64,000 nucleotides of DNA from AC-32 sp963717475 (GTDB lineage: Bacteria; Actinomycetota; Thermoleophilia; Gaiellales; Gaiellaceae). Shown piece by piece: positions 24,177 through 33,234 of this stretch (positions within the stretch are counted from its first letter, which is position 1; each line of letters opens with the position of its first letter). The position numbers and the translations under genes were made by a program. The stretch is taken from contig OY970337.1 in the NCBI GenBank assembly GCA_963717475.1, positions 2,232,001 to 2,296,000 on the forward strand, in the 5' to 3' direction. The notes beneath the pieces were generated by a model, which was given only the letters and a program-made list of their open reading frames with translations, made no database searches and was not told where the DNA came from.

Positions 24177-26396
24177 ACTGGGCCGGATCGAGCTTCTCGT
24201 TCACCTCGTCCCAGCGCAGCGGCGTCGAGACCGGCGCGCCCGCGTGGGGCCGCACCGAGTAGACCGACGCGATCGTCTTGCCCTCGCCGTTCTGGTTCGC
24301 GTCGATCAGGACGCCGCGCCGCTTGGCCTTCGACCACTCGGTCGTGACGAGCCCGCGGTGCGTTCGCGCCAGCGCGCCCGCGACGATCTCCGCGAACTGG
24401 CGAGTGTCGTCGTAGGTCGAGCGGCGCTCGATCGGCAGGAGCACGTGGATCCCGTCGGAGCCGCTCGTCTTGCAGAACGACTCGAGCCCGAGCGTGTCCA
24501 GCGTCTGCTTCACCAGCAGCGCTACCTCGACCGTCTCCGCGAAGCCGACATCGGGTGACGGGTCGAGGTCGAACAACACGAAGTCGGGCGGTCGAGCTTG
24601 TCGATCCGCGAGTACCACGTGTTCAGGTCGATGCAGCCCATGTTCACCATCCAGAGCAGCGCGAGCTCGTCGTTCACGAGCGGCGCATCGATCTTCCGCC
24701 GCCGCCGAGGCTTCTCGCGCGTCGAGACCTCGAGGTTCACCGTCGGGACCCAGTCGGGCAACCCCGGCGGCCGGTCCTTCTGGAAGAAGAACTTGCCCTG
24801 CCAGCCGTCGGGATAGCGCTTCATGGTGAACGGCCGGTCGCGCAGGTGCGGGACGACGACGGGCGCGACGTCGCGGTAGAACGCGAGCAGGTCGCCCTTC
24901 GTGATCCCCTCCTCCGGCCAGAACTCCTTGTCGAGGTTCGAGAGCCGCAACACGCGCTTGCCCTTCTTGATCACGTCCGGGATCCGCGCCGCGGGCTCGG
25001 CCTGCACTTCGCTCGCGTCCTTGTCCTCGCGCAACCCGAGGTAGACAGGCGCACGGAGGTGATCGTCGTGCGTCCACTCGGCGAACTTCGTCTGCGCGAC
25101 GAGCTTCGGCTCGACCCAGACGACGTCGCCCTTGCGGATGCGCGGCATCTTCGGCACCGCGGCGAACGGCGTGTCCTTGCGCTCGAGCGGCCGCAGCTTC
25201 TTCAGCAGCCGATCGATCTCGCGCTCGTCGAAGCCGGTGCCGACGTTGCCCACATACTCCAGCTCGCCCCCGTCGTAGCGAGCCAGGACGAGCGAGCCGA
25301 ACGAGCCCTCGCGCCGCCCCTGGCCGCGCGTGTAGCCGGCGATCACGAACTCCTCCTCGCCGTGCGTCTTGAACTTGAGCCACTCGCGCGAGCGGCTGCC
25401 CGGCACGTACCGCGAACCGAGCCGCTTGCCCATGATCCCCTCGAGCCGCCGCTCCTGCGCGGCGGCGAACAGCGCGTGGCCGTCTTCGAACGGCTCTGAG
25501 AACCTGACGCAGCGGTTTCGGCCATCGAGGAGCTTCTTGAGCCGCGCGCGCCGCTCCTCGAGCGGCAGATCGACAACCGGCTCTCCCTCGACCTCGAGCA
25601 GATCGAAGACGTAGTAGACGATCGGCGTCTTCGCCCCGCCCTGCTGCATCGCCGAGAAGCTCGGCCGGCCCTCCTCGTCGAGCGCGCAGACCTCGCCGTC
25701 GACGACCGCGTCCGGCGTCTTGAGCGCCTTGGCGAGCTCCTTCGCGACGTTGGCGAAGCGCTCGGTGTAGTCCTGGTCCTTGCGCGAGAGCAGCCGCGCC
25801 TCACCGCCCGAGACCAGCCCGAGGATGCGGTAGCCGTCCCACTTGATCTCGAACTCGAAGCCCTCGCTCGGGATGTGCTTCGGGTCCTCGAGCGTCGCGA
25901 GCATCGGCTTGTACTCGCGGCGCGCAGCGGGCTTGGCGCCGTCGTCGCGCTTGCGGATGATCAGCCAGTTCTTCTCGTCGCCGGAGAGATGAGCCGGCAC
26001 GAGCGCCCAGGTGCCCTCGAGCTTCTTGCCGTGCAGCCGGACGGTCATGCCCCCGTTGGGCTTGTCCTCCAGGAGCTCGTAGGTGCCGTTGTCCCAGATC
26101 TCGACCGTGCCGGCGCCGTACTGGCCCTTCGGGATCTCGCCCTCGAAGGTCCCGTAGTCCAGCGGATGGTCCTCGACGTGAACCGCGAGGTGCTGCTGGC
26201 CAGGCTCGAGCGGAACGCCCTTCGGCACGGCCCAGCTCAGAAGAACCCCGTCCCGCTCCAAACGGAAGTCGTAGTGGAGCCGCCGCGCGTCGTGGCGCTG
26301 CACGACGAAGGTCAGCTGCTTCGACTTCCGCTTGCCCTTGAAGGGCTCCGGGGTCTTCTTGGGGTCGCGTTTTCGCTCGTACTCGCGGAGGCTCAC
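24070..26396 (-). CDS. ligD: ATP-dependent DNA ligase LigD (PE-Lig-Pol order), one frameshift
   Basis: A three-domain non-homologous end-joining enzyme. Residues about 1-165 are the 3'-phosphoesterase (FVVQRHDARRLHYDFRLE, GEIPKGQYGAGTVEIWD). About 170-460 are the ligase, with nucleotidyl lysine in FEIKWDGYRI and the motif EGIMGKR. The polymerase domain follows (NLDKEFWPEEGITKGDLL, MVNMGCIDLNTWYSR, DFVLFDLDPSPDV, KTSGSDGIHVLLPI). The frame breaks at about 24590, where one base is missing inside GACCGCCCGAC. Downstream, the polymerase active site (DLD) is in the other frame, so without a correction the polymerase would be inactive. Mycobacterial LigD has Pol first; here Pol is last. It overlaps ku by 4 nt. 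Confidence 0.85.
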
Positions 26397-27193
26397 GACG
26401 CCTTTTTAGCGCGTGAGCGCTTGCGACCCTGCTTCTGCGTGCGCTCGACCGACTCGCGAAGAGCCGCCATGAGGTCCACGACCTCGCCCTTTTCCTCTTC
26501 CTCCGGCTCCGGCAGCGGCTTGCCCTTCGCCTTCGCGCGGAGGAGGTCGAGCAGCTCCTTGCGATACGTGTCGTCGTACTTCTCGGGCTCGAACGGCTCG
26601 CTCAGGTTCTCGACGAGCGACTTCGCCATCTGGACTTCCGGCTTGCGCAGCTGGACTCTGCCATCGACCTTCTCCGGCTGCCGGACCTCGTCGGCGTAGT
26701 ACATGGTCTCGAGCACGAGCACGTTCTCGTAGGGCCGCAGCGCCGCGAGGTGCTGCTTGTTCCGGATCACGACCTTCGCGATCCCGACCTTGGCGGTCTC
26801 GTCGAGCGCGCGCGCGAGCAGCCGGTAGGGCTTCTCGCCGCCCTCCTGCGGCAGCAGGTAGTAGGCCTTCCGGTAGTAGATCGGGTCGATCTCCTCGAGG
26901 TCGACGAAGTCGCAGATGTCGATCGTCTTCGTCAGCTCGATGTCGAGCCGGTCGAGGTCCTCGTCCTCGAGGGGCACGAACTGGCCCTTCTGGACCTCGA
27001 AGCCGCGGATCACGTCCTCGTTGTCGACGTGCTCGCCGTTGTCGCGGCGGACCTTGTCGTAGCCGATCGGCGCCAGGTCGCGCTTGTCGAGGAAGTGGAA
27101 GCGGAGCTCCTTCGACTCGGTCGCGCCGACCATCCGCACGGGCACGCTGACAAGCCCGAACGAGATCGTGCCAGTCCAGAGAGAGCGGGCCAT
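26393..27193 (-). CDS. ku: Ku DNA end-binding protein
   Basis: 266 residues from ATG 27193. The N terminus MARSLWTGTISFGLVSVPVRM is the bacterial Ku hallmark. Later blocks include DPIYYRKAYYLLPQEGGEKPYRLL and MYYADEVR, and the tail is lysine/arginine-rich (QGRKRSRAKKAS) and probably contacts DNA or LigD. Ku homodimers thread onto broken DNA ends and recruit LigD. The gene lies directly upstream of ligD with an ATGA overlap, forming the standard two-gene end-joining operon. Confidence 0.95.
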   Translation of the reverse strand: MARSLWTGTISFGLVSVPVRMVGATESKELRFHFLDKRDLAPIGYDKVRRDNGEHVDNEDVIRGFEVQKGQFVPLEDEDLDRLDIELTKTIDICDFVDLEEIDPIYYRKAYYLLPQEGGEKPYRLLARALDETAKVGIAKVVIRNKQHLAALRPYENVLVLETMYYADEVRQPEKVDGRVQLRKPEVQMAKSLVENLSEPFEPEKYDDTYRKELLDLLRAKAKGKPLPEPEEEEKGEVVDLMAALRESVERTQKQGRKRSRAKKAS

Positions 27194-27295
27194 GTGCACG
27201 TGTTTACCGTTCGCGGGCCTGTGGTAACCCCCAACTCGTAAGCAGTGCGCATCTGCCTTACAAAGCTTCTCCACCCAACGGGGGGTAACGGTCGG

Positions 27296-27314
27296 GGCCG
27301 GCTCTAAGCCGGCC
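27296..27314 (-). terminator. Hairpin between accA and ku
   Basis: A perfect 8-bp stem (GGCCGGCT / AGCCGGCC) with a 3-nt loop sits 68 nt beyond the accA stop, in the 188-nt gap between accA and ku (27194-27381). No T-run follows on either strand. It could be a terminator for accA or part of a leader for ku. The rest of the gap shows no open frame. Confidence 0.45.
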
Positions 27315-27381
27315 TCGACATGTGTACGGGCAGGGGATAACACTGTGGAAGATGTGGAAAGGAGCCGCTAGAACGGCCTTT

Positions 27382-28326
27382 TCAGGCGGTTGGCGCGAGC
27401 TGCCCGATTGTGCGGAAACGCACACGCCGCTGGCGGCGCAGCTCGTCGCCTGGGATTCCGTCGAAAAGCTCCAGCGACTCCGCCAGAGCGTCGCCCAGCA
27501 GTCGTGCGGCCTCGTCCGGGTCGCCGTGCGCGCCGCCCTCCGGCTCCGGCACGACCGCGTCGATCACGCCGAGCTCGAGGCAGTGCATCGCGTCCGGCTT
27601 GAACGCCGCGGCCGCCTTCTTCGCCTCTCCCGCGTCGCGCCAGAGGATCGCCGCGCACCCCTCGGGCGAGATCACGGTGTAGATCGCGTTCTCCTGCATC
27701 AGCACCCGGTCCGCGAGCGCCGTTGCGATCGCGCCGCCCGAGCCGCCCTCGCCGATGATGCAGGCGACCGTCGGCACGCGCAGCCGGGCCATCAGCGCCT
27801 GCGACCGCGCGATCGCGCCGCCCTGGCCGTGCTGCTCCGCGGTCACCCCCGGGTAGGCGCCGGGGATGTCGACCAGCGAGATCACCGGGAAGCCGTGCCG
27901 GTCGGCGAGCTCCATCGCCCGCATCGCCTTGCCGTAGCCCTCGGGATAGGCCATCCCGAAGTTGCGGCGCGTGCGCTCCTTGACGTCGCGGCCCTTCTGG
28001 TTGCCGAGCAGGACGATCGTCCGCCCGCGGAAGCGCCCGAGCCCCACCACGAGCGCTGCGTCATCGCCGTGCGCCCGGTCGCCGTGCAGCTCGAACCAGT
28101 CGTCGAAAAGCCGTTCCACGTAGTCGAGCGTGTAGGGCCGGTCCGAGTTCCGGGCTAGCTCGACGGAGCGCCAGATCTCCTCGTCGCTCGGCTCTGCGAC
28201 GATCTTCTCGAGCTGCCTCTGCAGGCGCTCGAGCTCGCCCTCGAGCCGCGCGCCCCGGAGAAGCGGGAGGCTGCGCAGGCGGCTCAGCTGCCCGCGGAGC
28301 CGGAGCTCGGCCTCACGCGGCGGCAT
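27382..28326 (-). CDS. accA: Acetyl-CoA carboxylase carboxyltransferase subunit alpha
   Basis: 314 residues, the normal length. The sequence has YTLDYVERLFDDWFELHGDRAHGDD, LLGNQKGRDVKERTRRNFGM, the oxyanion-hole segment VISLVDIPGAYPG, and IGEGGSGGAIA followed by AIYTVISPEGCAAILWRD. AccA and AccD together move carboxyl from biotin to acetyl-CoA, giving malonyl-CoA for the fab genes encoded 5 kb away. The start overlaps accD by 14 nt. Confidence 0.95.
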   Translation of the reverse strand: MPPREAELRLRGQLSRLRSLPLLRGARLEGELERLQRQLEKIVAEPSDEEIWRSVELARNSDRPYTLDYVERLFDDWFELHGDRAHGDDAALVVGLGRFRGRTIVLLGNQKGRDVKERTRRNFGMAYPEGYGKAMRAMELADRHGFPVISLVDIPGAYPGVTAEQHGQGGAIARSQALMARLRVPTVACIIGEGGSGGAIATALADRVLMQENAIYTVISPEGCAAILWRDAGEAKKAAAAFKPDAMHCLELGVIDAVVPEPEGGAHGDPDEAARLLGDALAESLELFDGIPGDELRRQRRVRFRTIGQLAPTA

Positions 28327-29161
28327 TGGAGAAGAGCCGTAGGAGGCGGGCCACCGTCGCGCGCAACTCGGGTCGGGGAACGATCTGGTCGACGTGGCCG
28401 TAGCGGTAGTTGGACTCGGCGCGCCCGAAGTCGTCGGGCAGCTTCTCGCGCGTCGTCTGCTGGACGACCCGCGGGCCGGTGAACGAGAGCAGCGCGCCCG
28501 GCTCGGCCAGGATCACGTCGCCGAGGCTCGCGAAGCTCGCCAGCACCCCGGCCGTCGTCGGGTGGGCCATCACGGAGATCATCGTGCCGCCCGAGTCGTG
28601 CAGGTCCTCGACGGCGCAGACGGTCTTCGGCAGCTGCATCAGCGAGAGGATCCCCTCCTGCATGCGCGCGCCGCCCGAGGCGGTCACCGAGACGAGCGGG
28701 ACACCGCGCTCGGCTGCGCTCTCGCAGGCGCGGGCGAACTTCTCGCCGACGATCCGGCCCATCGAGCCGCCCATGAAGCCGAACTCCATCACCGCGAGCT
28801 CGCACGGCAGGTCCTCGACCGACGCGCGGCCGATCACCATCGCCTCGCCGAGCCCGGTCGTCAGCTCTGCCTCGGCGAGCCGCTCCGTGTAGGGCCGCAG
28901 GTCGAAGAAGCCGAGCGGGTCGTCGGAGCGAAGCTCGGAGGCCTCCTCCGAGAAGCTGTCCTCGTCGGCGAGCTGCCGGATGCGCTCGCGGGCGTGCACC
29001 GGGAAGTGGTGGCCGCACTGCGGGCAGACGCCGAGCGCCGCGTCCAGCTCGTCGTCGCGGTAATGCGACCCGCAGCCGGGGCACGTGTTCGGGTGCGGCC
29101 GCGCTCCGTCCTCCGGCGGCGCGTGCCTGTGCTCGATGGAGACGTCGATCCGTTCGGACAC
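28313..29161 (-). CDS. accD: Acetyl-CoA carboxylase carboxyltransferase subunit beta
   Basis: 282 residues. The N-terminal zinc ribbon has four cysteines: CPGCGSHY, then CPQCGHHF. The crotonase fold follows, with FGFMGGSMGRIVGEKFARA, the oxyanion-hole VSVTASGGARMQEG and GPRVVQQTTREKLPDDFGRAE. It pairs with AccA downstream in an accD-accA operon, the separate-subunit arrangement. Most actinobacteria use fused AccD-type beta chains instead, so this is consistent with a deep-branching lineage. Only 11 nt separate it from the arginase-like gene. Confidence 0.95.
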   Translation of the reverse strand: MSERIDVSIEHRHAPPEDGARPHPNTCPGCGSHYRDDELDAALGVCPQCGHHFPVHARERIRQLADEDSFSEEASELRSDDPLGFFDLRPYTERLAEAELTTGLGEAMVIGRASVEDLPCELAVMEFGFMGGSMGRIVGEKFARACESAAERGVPLVSVTASGGARMQEGILSLMQLPKTVCAVEDLHDSGGTMISVMAHPTTAGVLASFASLGDVILAEPGALLSFTGPRVVQQTTREKLPDDFGRAESNYRYGHVDQIVPRPELRATVARLLRLFSNAAA

Positions 29162-29172
29162 GACAGTCGAGT

Positions 29173-29949
29173 TTAGAGCGATAAGGCCGAGCTCAGTCGC
29201 GAGAGAGGCTCGACGTTGGCGGGATCCGGCAGCAGGGCGGTGAAGCCGGCGCCGAGGACCGGCGCCTGACGGGCCACGCGGCGAAGCAGCGCCTCGGCCT
29301 CGTCGAGCGTGAGGCCTCCCGGCTCGGGCATGAACGCGCTGATCTCGCTCGGCTCGAGCGAGTCCCCATCGAAGGCGACGTAGACGCCGTCTGTGCCAGC
29401 GAGCACGTCGTCGAGCTCGTCCGGGTCGGTGCGCAGGCCGATCTCCGCAATGTGCTCGACCTCGGGCGGGTCGAGGTTCCGCGCCCCGACGAGGATCGCA
29501 TCTTCGGCAGCGACCGCGCCGGAGTCGAGGATCATCCTGAGCGGCATGCCCCAGAGGTTTCCGGTCGGCGAGCTCTCAGGCGTGTTCAGGTCTCCGTGGG
29601 CGTCCACCCAGACGAGCGCCAGGCGCTCGAAGCGGGCAGCGAGGCCCTCGACCGCCCCGACGTGCGTGCAGCAACAGCCGCCGAGGACGAGCGGGCGTTC
29701 GGGCAGCTCGGCGGCGAGCGCGAGCGTCTGGTCGCCAAGCGTGTCCTCCTCGACGACCGCCGCCTCCGGATACGGGAGCGGTAACGCGGCGGCTTCCGCG
29801 ATCGCCTCGCCGCCCACGCCCCAGGCGCGCGGCACGCGGACGAGGCCTGCGGCGAACTCGCGCCCGCACGCGTGGCACTCGTACCCGGGCCCGACGGCAA
29901 CCGCCGTGAAGGTCTTGCAGTCCGGGCACTTTGCGCGCAGCCGGCTCAC
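29173..29949 (-). CDS. Arginase-family protein with N-terminal zinc ribbon
   Basis: 258 residues from GTG 29949. A two-pair cysteine ribbon (CPDC and CHAC, near residues 8-35) precedes a ureohydrolase fold. LVWVDAHGDLNTPES provides the D-A-H-x-D manganese ligands, GNLWGMPLRMIL the loop, and AFDGDSLEPS the second D-x-D. The usual first-ligand motif GGDHS is replaced by GGCCCTHVG, putting a cysteine cluster where the first histidine motif sits. It may act on a guanidino or formimino compound, or have a changed metal site. It follows the tandem acetyltransferases with a 4-nt overlap. Confidence 0.75.
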   Translation of the reverse strand: MSRLRAKCPDCKTFTAVAVGPGYECHACGREFAAGLVRVPRAWGVGGEAIAEAAALPLPYPEAAVVEEDTLGDQTLALAAELPERPLVLGGCCCTHVGAVEGLAARFERLALVWVDAHGDLNTPESSPTGNLWGMPLRMILDSGAVAAEDAILVGARNLDPPEVEHIAEIGLRTDPDELDDVLAGTDGVYVAFDGDSLEPSEISAFMPEPGGLTLDEAEALLRRVARQAPVLGAGFTALLPDPANVEPLSRLSSALSL

Positions 29950-30857
29950 GAGAGGTCCTTCGACCAGCGCGCGGTGCGGTGCAGAACGTGCATCCCGGCA
30001 TCCTCGTAGAGACGGACGGCTCCGGTGAGGTTCTCGGCATCCACGTTCAGGCGCGCCTCCCCGCAACCGCGGCGGCGCAGCTCGCGAAACGAGTGCAAAA
30101 GGAGCGCTTTCGCGAGGCCGCGGCGGCGCCAGGGACGCCGCACACCGAGCACGTGGACGTGGCCGGTGGGCTTGTCGCGCTTCGAGCAGAGCGAGAACGC
30201 AGCCAGCTCGCCGCCATCCTCGACGAGGAACCAGAGCTCCGGATCGAAGTCGGAGCTTCCGAGGAAGTACTCGCGCCACTCCTCGAAGGTCACGTCGAGC
30301 GGATCCCAGTGGTCCTCGAACGCCTCGATGTCGGCGTCGTAGACGGCGCGCGCGTCTTCCGTGTCGAAGGTCCTCGGCCCGAAGCCGTCCGGCCAGGCCG
30401 GCTCGGAGGGCTCGGCAGCGAGGTCGATCTCCATCTCGAAGAAGTGGCGAACGAGCTCGTAGCCGCGCGAACCGAGTTCCTCGGCCAGCGGGCCATCACC
30501 GTCGTCCGCCGGCACATGGGCGTTGACGGCGGCGCCGGCCGACTTCTCGAGCACGCGTTTCTCGGCCCAGTCGAGCAAGTGGGCGTAGGAAGGGCGTTTG
30601 CGCGGAAGCGCCCGGACGCCGATGAACGCGCGATCGGTCTGAGCCTGCGGCGACCAGACGGAGGCCCAGCCGGTGACGCTGCCGTCCTCGAGCTCGATGC
30701 GGTAGTTCTCACCGACATTGTCGCCGGGGCGCGTGAGGTCGTCGCGGAGCTTGCCTTCGGTAGGCACGTGAGCGCCGTACCGATCCCGCAGCTCTGCGAA
30801 GAACGCGGCCAGCGCCGGGAGGTCGTCGAGGGTCGGCGCGCGAAACTCGGCGGTCAC
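29946..30857 (-). CDS. GNAT-family N-acetyltransferase (paralogue 1)
   Basis: 303 residues in a two-domain GNAT layout. The C-terminal domain has HVHVLGVRRPWRRRGLAKALLLHSF, a canonical acetyl-CoA loop, then EARLNVDAENLTGAVRLYEDAGMHV, the closing motif. It is clearly a paralogue of the next gene, which has almost the same loop and the same GAVRLYE ending, so the pair arose by tandem duplication. The start overlaps that gene by 4 nt. Substrate unknown. Confidence 0.82.
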   Translation of the reverse strand: MTAEFRAPTLDDLPALAAFFAELRDRYGAHVPTEGKLRDDLTRPGDNVGENYRIELEDGSVTGWASVWSPQAQTDRAFIGVRALPRKRPSYAHLLDWAEKRVLEKSAGAAVNAHVPADDGDGPLAEELGSRGYELVRHFFEMEIDLAAEPSEPAWPDGFGPRTFDTEDARAVYDADIEAFEDHWDPLDVTFEEWREYFLGSSDFDPELWFLVEDGGELAAFSLCSKRDKPTGHVHVLGVRRPWRRRGLAKALLLHSFRELRRRGCGEARLNVDAENLTGAVRLYEDAGMHVLHRTARWSKDLS

Positions 30858-31741
30858 AGCTTCTGCTCGTAGATGTCGCTACGGCGAGCGACATGCATCC
30901 CGACGCTCTCGTACAGCCGGACTGCGCCGGTCGTGTTCTCGCCGTCCACGCCGAGGCCGACCCGGGTTGCACCGCGCTCACGAAAGTCGCGGAAGGAGTG
31001 GCGCAGGAGCGCTGTGGCGAGCCCACGGCGACGCCAGGGCCTCCGGACGCCGAGGATCCCGATCCAGCCGAATTGCGGGTCGCCGGACGAATGCCATGAG
31101 TTGACCGCGAACGCGGCGAGCTCGTCTTCGTCGTCGACGAGCCACCAGAGCGACGGCTCGTAGCTGTGGTCGTTGACGGCGAAGGCCAACCACTCGTCGA
31201 ACGGGATCCGGTGGTAGTCCCAGTGGTCGGCAAAGGCTTCCTGGTTGGCCTCGTAGACGCGTTCGTGCTCGTCCTCTCTGGGGTTGCGCGGGATGAGGCC
31301 TTCGGGCCAGACGGGCTCCGGGACATCGTCGTCGAGGTCGATCCGCATCTGGAACTGGTACCGGATCGGCTTCCAGCCGCTCTGCTCGAGGACCCCGCGA
31401 AGGATCGGCTCGTCGCCCTGGACGAAACCGCGAACAGCCTCAGCCCCCTGCTCGCGCGCGAGCCGCTCGGCCTCCTGGAGCAGCACGTTCGCGGCGCCGG
31501 CGTCGAGCGTCCGGATATCCACCGGGAAGCGGCCGCTGTCATCGGCGTAGATGTCGAGGTAGCCGACCGGAGCGCCATCGCGGACGGCGAGGCGGATCGA
31601 GAGCTTCGGGCGCGTGAACCAGCTGCGCACCTCCTCTTCGCTCAGCTCCGGCTCGCCGAACGCGGCGTGGGCGTGCTCCTCGAGCAAAGCCCGGATCCCC
31701 GGTGCTTCCTCGATGGTCGGCGTGCGGATCTCGAACGTCAT
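30854..31741 (-). CDS. GNAT-family N-acetyltransferase (paralogue 2)
   Basis: 295 residues from ATG 31741. It has IGILGVRRPWRRRGLATALLRHSFRDF as acetyl-CoA loop and VGLGVDGENTTGAVRLYESVGMHV at the end, matching its neighbour closely in these segments and less in the N-terminal half (FEIRTPTIEEAPGIRALL). Both ends overlap neighbours by 4 nt, so the HAD, two acetyltransferase and arginase-like genes form one translationally coupled leftward unit. Confidence 0.82.
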   Translation of the reverse strand: MTFEIRTPTIEEAPGIRALLEEHAHAAFGEPELSEEEVRSWFTRPKLSIRLAVRDGAPVGYLDIYADDSGRFPVDIRTLDAGAANVLLQEAERLAREQGAEAVRGFVQGDEPILRGVLEQSGWKPIRYQFQMRIDLDDDVPEPVWPEGLIPRNPREDEHERVYEANQEAFADHWDYHRIPFDEWLAFAVNDHSYEPSLWWLVDDEDELAAFAVNSWHSSGDPQFGWIGILGVRRPWRRRGLATALLRHSFRDFRERGATRVGLGVDGENTTGAVRLYESVGMHVARRSDIYEQKL

Positions 31742-32373
31742 GCCAGCTCGTCCAGGGTGTCGGCGAGCCGAGAGAGGTCCGTCAGCTCGCGCGTCGGCTG
31801 CGGACCCGGGGTCTCGCCGAGCCGGTTGATCCAGATCGACGGCAGGCCGAGCTCGTTCGCCGGAGCGACGTCGTGGAAGAGGCTGGCGGCGACGTGGACG
31901 TCCGGTGGACGGCCTACCCGCTCCTCGAACGCGCGCCAGTGGCCGAGCGCGGGCTTGTACGAGCCGATCTCCGACGCGACGATCGCCTCCTCGAACGGGA
32001 CGCCGATCCGTTCCATCGACGCGTCGATGTAGTCGCGGTCGGTGTTCGAGAGGATCGCGAGCTTCCAGCCACGCTCACGCACGTCGCGCAACGCCTGCGG
32101 CACCTCCGGGAACGGCCGCCAGCCGGTCAGCGAGTCGGCGAGGGCGATCTCGCTCTCACGGGGTGCGCCGAGCCGGCGCATCGCCTCGGTCAAGACCTCG
32201 CGGTAGGGGCGCGACCCATCCGCCTCGAGCTCGGGCTCGATGACGTGGTAGCGCGTGAGCAGCCCGTCGGCGTGCTCCTCGCCGAAGACGCGCGCGAGCT
32301 CACGGCGGATCCCGCCGTTCCAGTCGATCAGCGTGCCGTAGCAATCGAAGGTCGCCCACCGGTCCTGAGCCAC
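31738..32373 (-). CDS. HAD hydrolase, haloacid dehalogenase-like
   Basis: 211 residues with WATFDCYGTLIDW (motif I, nucleophile Asp in FDxYGT, the form found in type II haloacid dehalogenases), LAILSNTDRDY (motif II), SYKPALGHW (motif III lysine) and HVAASLFHDVAPANELG (motif IV, lacking the usual second acidic residue). Dehalogenases normally have S-x-x-x-D at motif IV; here it reads S-LFHD. It is first in the unit running to the arginase-like gene and divergent from the esterase. Confidence 0.8.
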   Translation of the reverse strand: MAQDRWATFDCYGTLIDWNGGIRRELARVFGEEHADGLLTRYHVIEPELEADGSRPYREVLTEAMRRLGAPRESEIALADSLTGWRPFPEVPQALRDVRERGWKLAILSNTDRDYIDASMERIGVPFEEAIVASEIGSYKPALGHWRAFEERVGRPPDVHVAASLFHDVAPANELGLPSIWINRLGETPGPQPTRELTDLSRLADTLDELA

Positions 32374-32435
32374 GGCTGCGAGCGTAGCCGAGACGCAGCC
32401 TGCGGCTGAGCCGCGGCTTCAGCAACGATTCGCAG

Positions 32436-33234
32436 ATGCGGAAGCACCTCACCCTCGTCGCGGCAGTTCTGACAGCGGCGGCCTCGGCGTCCGGGTGCGG
32501 CTCGAATTCGGCGCCGCCGACGCCGCTGAAGGTCTCGGACGTATCCGTCGAGAGCAAGCTGATGGGCCGGCAGATGCTCGACCTGCTCGTCACTCCGCCG
32601 GGAGGCGGGAAGGGGCGGCCCCTCCTCGTCTTCCTGCACGGCTACGGCGCGACGCCGAGGGAGACGCTCAGCCCGGCCTTCGTCGACGCGATCCGGCGGC
32701 TGGGCAAGCGAAGCGCCGAACGTCTTCCTTCCCGAAGGCGACACCGGCTGGTGGCACGACACCCGCGAGGGCCCGTGGGGCTCGTACGTCCTGCGGGAGG
32801 TGATCCCAGCCGCGCTCGCGCGCACCGGTGCCGACCCGCGTCGCATCGCCATCGGCGGGATCTCGATGGGCGGCTTCGGCGCGCTCGACCTCGGCCGCCA
32901 GGAGCCCAAGCGCTTCTGCGCGGTCGGCGGCCACTCCCCCGCGGTCTTCGCCCGCGGCTCACATGACATCGAGTTCGGCTTCGACGACGCGGCCGATTTC
33001 GCCAAGCACGACCTCCTGCGAATCGCCCGCGACCACTCGCCCTACCGCGGCCCCGTCTGGATCGACATCGGCGGACAGGACGAGCTCCGCCCCGGGGCCT
33101 CCAGGCTCGCGCGGGAGCTGAAGGCCGACAGCGCGAATGTCAGCTTCCACATGTGGCCGGGAGCGCACACGGGCGAGTACTGGGACGCGCACTTCGCCCA
33201 GTACCTGCGCTTCTATGCAGACGCCTGTGACTAG
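32436..33234 (+). CDS. Esterase-like alpha/beta-hydrolase lipoprotein, one frameshift
   Basis: ATG 32436 begins a lipoprotein signal (LTLVAAVLTAAASASGCGS). PLLVFLHGYGATP gives the HG oxyanion region. The frame breaks near 32710, where one extra base lies in AAGCGAAGCG. The continuation reads APNVFLPEGDTGWWHDT, then the nucleophile elbow GISMGGFGALDLG, GHSPAVF, a D in WIDIGGQDELR and a His in WPGAHTGEYWD, completing a Ser-Asp-His triad. It resembles esterase D/PHB-depolymerase-like enzymes, exported and lipid-anchored. An indel error is as likely as real inactivation. Confidence 0.7.
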
